Assembly: GCA_022393335.1 (NCBI GenBank) | Contig: JAJEKB010021263.1 | Span: 1,968,889-2,032,888 of the forward strand | Direction of reading: 5' to 3' | Length of the DNA stretch: 64,000 bases | Source: Macrotrachela quadricornifera | Lineage: Eukaryota > Rotifera > Eurotatoria > Philodinida > Philodinidae | In this document: piece by piece, positions 61,710 to 64,000 of the stretch | Layout of the letters: every line of letters starts with the position of its first letter | Numbering within the stretch: the stretch's first letter is position 1 | Made by a program: the position numbers and the translations under genes | The notes under the pieces: model-generated | Seen by the model: only the letters and a program-made list of their open reading frames with translations | Told to the model about the DNA's origin: nothing | The model's database searches: none

Positions 61710-62978
61710 TATAACATTTTCTATTTTTGTTTATTGATTAAATTGTTTTCAAAATTATAATTTACCTATAAAAGTGTTCTTCTTTGTAAAAAGATGAACA
61801 ATAAAGAGATAGTATCAGAATGTCAAATAGAATATTATTTTTTATACAGAAGGTGTTCTTCCATAAGATTTTCCAATAAAAATCTTCCATTTCAGAAAGT
61901 GAACTATGTACCTTAGCGATGTACCCCATCATAAAAAGATTGTGCCCCAATTGTACCCCATTCTAGTTCTGGTAAACCCCATTTTAAAATTAACAGTTGG
62001 GAGCCCCTGAGATGATCAGTTCTATTTTTCGAATTATATTGTATCTCTTGTAGGAAATTCAATTATTTATGTGCTACACAAAACTTAGAATTGTGCCAAA
62101 ATCTGTATTATAAAATTTTTGTTCATTTGAGATAGTTTTTGTTCAAAACCATATTTTATTGATATACTTTTATGTTTTAAGTAATAATACCACGAGATTC
62201 AACATTTTATCAAAGCTGATTAAGTCGAACAGATGCTAATGAAATTAAATTGAATAAATGCTTACAACACGGAAAGCCAACAAAAACATTTCAATGTCTT
62301 CTTTGTGAAACGAATGATCTTGATTGTTCCAATAGAGGATGGGGAACAATCGAACAATACTTTTGTTTTATTAATTTCATCGGTGTAATACTATGTTTTT
62401 ACTAAAGTTATCAAATAAGATGTTGAAGAAAGAGTGTACCTTTCAGTTCTATCACTGCCTTAATTAAAGTTTCTACTAAAAAGACTCGAAACTAATTCAA
62501 AATGGATATCCTATAAATGTCCTATATAGGAATAGGTGATCCTATAAAAATAAATCTTTAAAATCCTATATAATCCTATATTTTTATAAAGTGTCGCTAC
62601 GAGGCCAGTTATTGAGCCAAATCTGACTCATCACCATTGCAAAATGAAAGAATCGATCCAATTTCAATATTCTAGAGCGTCAGATGTATGAATATGTGAT
62701 ATTGTGCTGATTCTAAGCTGCGCATAAAAAAACTTGATCACACCCTCTCACTCTCAAGGTTTTAGTATGTTTTAAAATTGAAAATCGTTTCACACCTCTT
62801 TTTCATTGGCAATCAGATTGATAAGCTAAAAAAACGTCAAAAAAAGCTTTTTTTTAGACACGTGGTACATTTCTCATAGATTCATCTTTGTATCAATCGT
62901 CTGTTCTCATCACTACATCGTATACTACTGATCACAAACTTAAGATCAATTTTTCTCTTCTAGTATAATTCTAGATAA
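61710..62978. other. AT-rich spacer
   Basis: Upstream of the last gene. Short direct runs of CCTATA words at 62505-62580 only. Confidence 0.45.
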
Positions 62979-63306
62979 ATGATTAATAATAGAAGAATTA
63001 CTCGATTGAAAAAAGATGAATGCTTTCCAATAATTATTCTTGTAATCACAATTGTTATCTTCATTTATCTTTGTAATAAATGGGATGAAAAGATAGCTAA
63101 TCAATATATAATGGAAGACAATGAAAAAGGTAACAGTCGATTATGTCCACTTTATCCAGCGACTCTACAAGGTAGGTAAAACTAGCCTTCATAGTATTGG
63201 ATCCTTTGTTTATCATTATGATTTATTTTAGGAAATGGATTTATGGATATGTCACTAAATCTGGAATGGACCGACGTTGAACAGCATGTCAAACATGTGA
63301 AAATAG
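62979..63306 (+). CDS. 5' exons of a probable beta-1,4-galactosyltransferase-like type II membrane protein
   Basis: Exon 1 is 62979-63171 and exon 2 is 63232 to about 63306. The 60-nt phase-1 intron starts GTAGGT and ends ATTTATTTTAG. Exon 1 encodes a short basic cytosolic tail (NNRRITRLKKDE), a membrane anchor (IIILVITIVIFIYL, about 20-35), a stem, and LCPLYPATLQG. Exon 2 continues NGFMDMSLNLEWTDVEQHVK and HVKIG. The order C-P-x-x-P-x-x-L-x-G, about 20 residues, then V-x-[ML]-G is that at the start of the luminal catalytic part of beta-1,4-galactosyltransferases (Golgi glycan synthesis). If the donor G|GTACAA at 63306 is not used, the frame ends at a TGA at 63315-63317. No later exon with the catalytic motifs was found before 64000, so the rest lies beyond the window or the gene is broken. 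Confidence 0.5.
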
Positions 63307-63317
63307 GTACAAATTGA

Positions 63318-64000
63318 AGCAGTTATCAGAATTTATTGAGAGTTTTTAATAAATCTGAAACAATTTGTCAGTGTATATATATATAAGTCTGTAGTATGAG
63401 GGCGCAGAAATATTGGTTCATAAGTTAATATAACCTAATAAATCCATAATAAATAAATCTTGATAGGTTCTCATTATGAGACGATTAATGAACATAAGTC
63501 AGTCATGTTTGAAATATTATTATCAAGTGATTGATAACTCTGTATAAGTCAAAATAGAAGGTTGAATTTATTTATATAAGAAGGACATTGAGGCATTCAA
63601 TGGTTGAGATTTTTCAGGATTTTACTGAAGTATTTCACGCATTCTGAATAAGTTTTTTTACTATTCTCGTCTTCCGAAATAGTTTGAAAATATATGATAT
63701 TCTAAGTAGTTATAAATATCTCTCGAGTTTCCCAGGTATTTAATGGTTCTATACTTAGTTAATACTGAAATAAACTTATGCATTACTGCTTTTTATATTT
63801 GACTACCTTGTGAGCGTGAATAATTATGTTACACGCGTTTTGTATATCTAACTAAGGGTAGTATATTCTTTGTCTCAATTGTTTAAACATGCTTTAAAAT
63901 CAGAATTCCTCCTTAGACATTGAAAATTAATTTCACCTTGCAATAAGATAAGAATATATAAAAGAAGTTTACGATTACCTTGTTCATTTTTAGAAAAATA
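63318..64000. other. Intron or 3' flank of the last gene
   Basis: AT-rich with no frame that carries glycosyltransferase motifs. A good acceptor-like TTGTTCATTTTTAG lies at the very end (about 63980-63993), where a further exon could start. Confidence 0.4.

Overview
The window looks like nuclear DNA from a bdelloid rotifer (Adineta/Rotaria type). The evidence is strongly AT-rich intergenic DNA, protein genes with very short GT-AG introns (50-77 nt in nearly every case), and gene families typical of those genomes: a membrane-anchored kelch protein with a Thr/Ser stalk, kinesin-light-chain-like TPR debris, divergent class A GPCRs and a GYG-pore ionotropic glutamate receptor. The organism call is inference from gene content. 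No rRNA, tRNA, CRISPR array or spliced-leader RNA gene was recognised.

Layout. Positions 1-517 (+) hold the 3' end of a discoidin-like gene. Positions 2509-6203 (-) hold a multi-exon gene with a transmembrane anchor, a Thr/Ser stalk and seven kelch repeats. Positions 6.2-12.6 kb are gene-poor. Positions 12667-13892 (+) hold a two-exon gene for an N-terminally lipidated-looking protein. Positions 14-27 kb have no confident gene but contain several MITE-like elements: three dispersed hAT-like ones occur in the window, two of them here, plus two copies of a mariner-like foldback. Positions 27044-29812 (+) hold an intronless ionotropic glutamate receptor. Positions 31.6-32.6 kb hold a 633-bp TIR element and a TPR relic. 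Positions 33948-35007 (+) and 37097-38260 (+) hold two GPCR genes, with a mariner transposase fragment between them. Positions 40409-42414 (-) hold a 13-exon, Dlg-like double-PDZ gene whose longest exon is only 165 nt; I assembled it by splice phase. Positions 45469-46401 (-) hold an intronless S33 peptidase of bacterial type in which the usual catalytic His is Gln. Positions 49.7-60.3 kb are a gene-free, repeat-dense block with a 1.2-kb near-perfect palindrome, several MITEs and at least six tandem-repeat arrays. From 62979 (+) the 5' exons of a probable beta-1,4-galactosyltransferase run towards the right edge.

The surface and signalling genes (glutamate receptor, two GPCRs, PDZ scaffold, kelch ectodomain protein) could all act at the cell surface, but nothing in the sequence ties them into one pathway. 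The most notable points are the K+-channel-like GYG in the glutamate receptor, the His-to-Gln change in the peptidase, the loop-less 1.2-kb palindrome, and the set of short non-autonomous transposons whose ends can be fixed to the base by target-site duplications.
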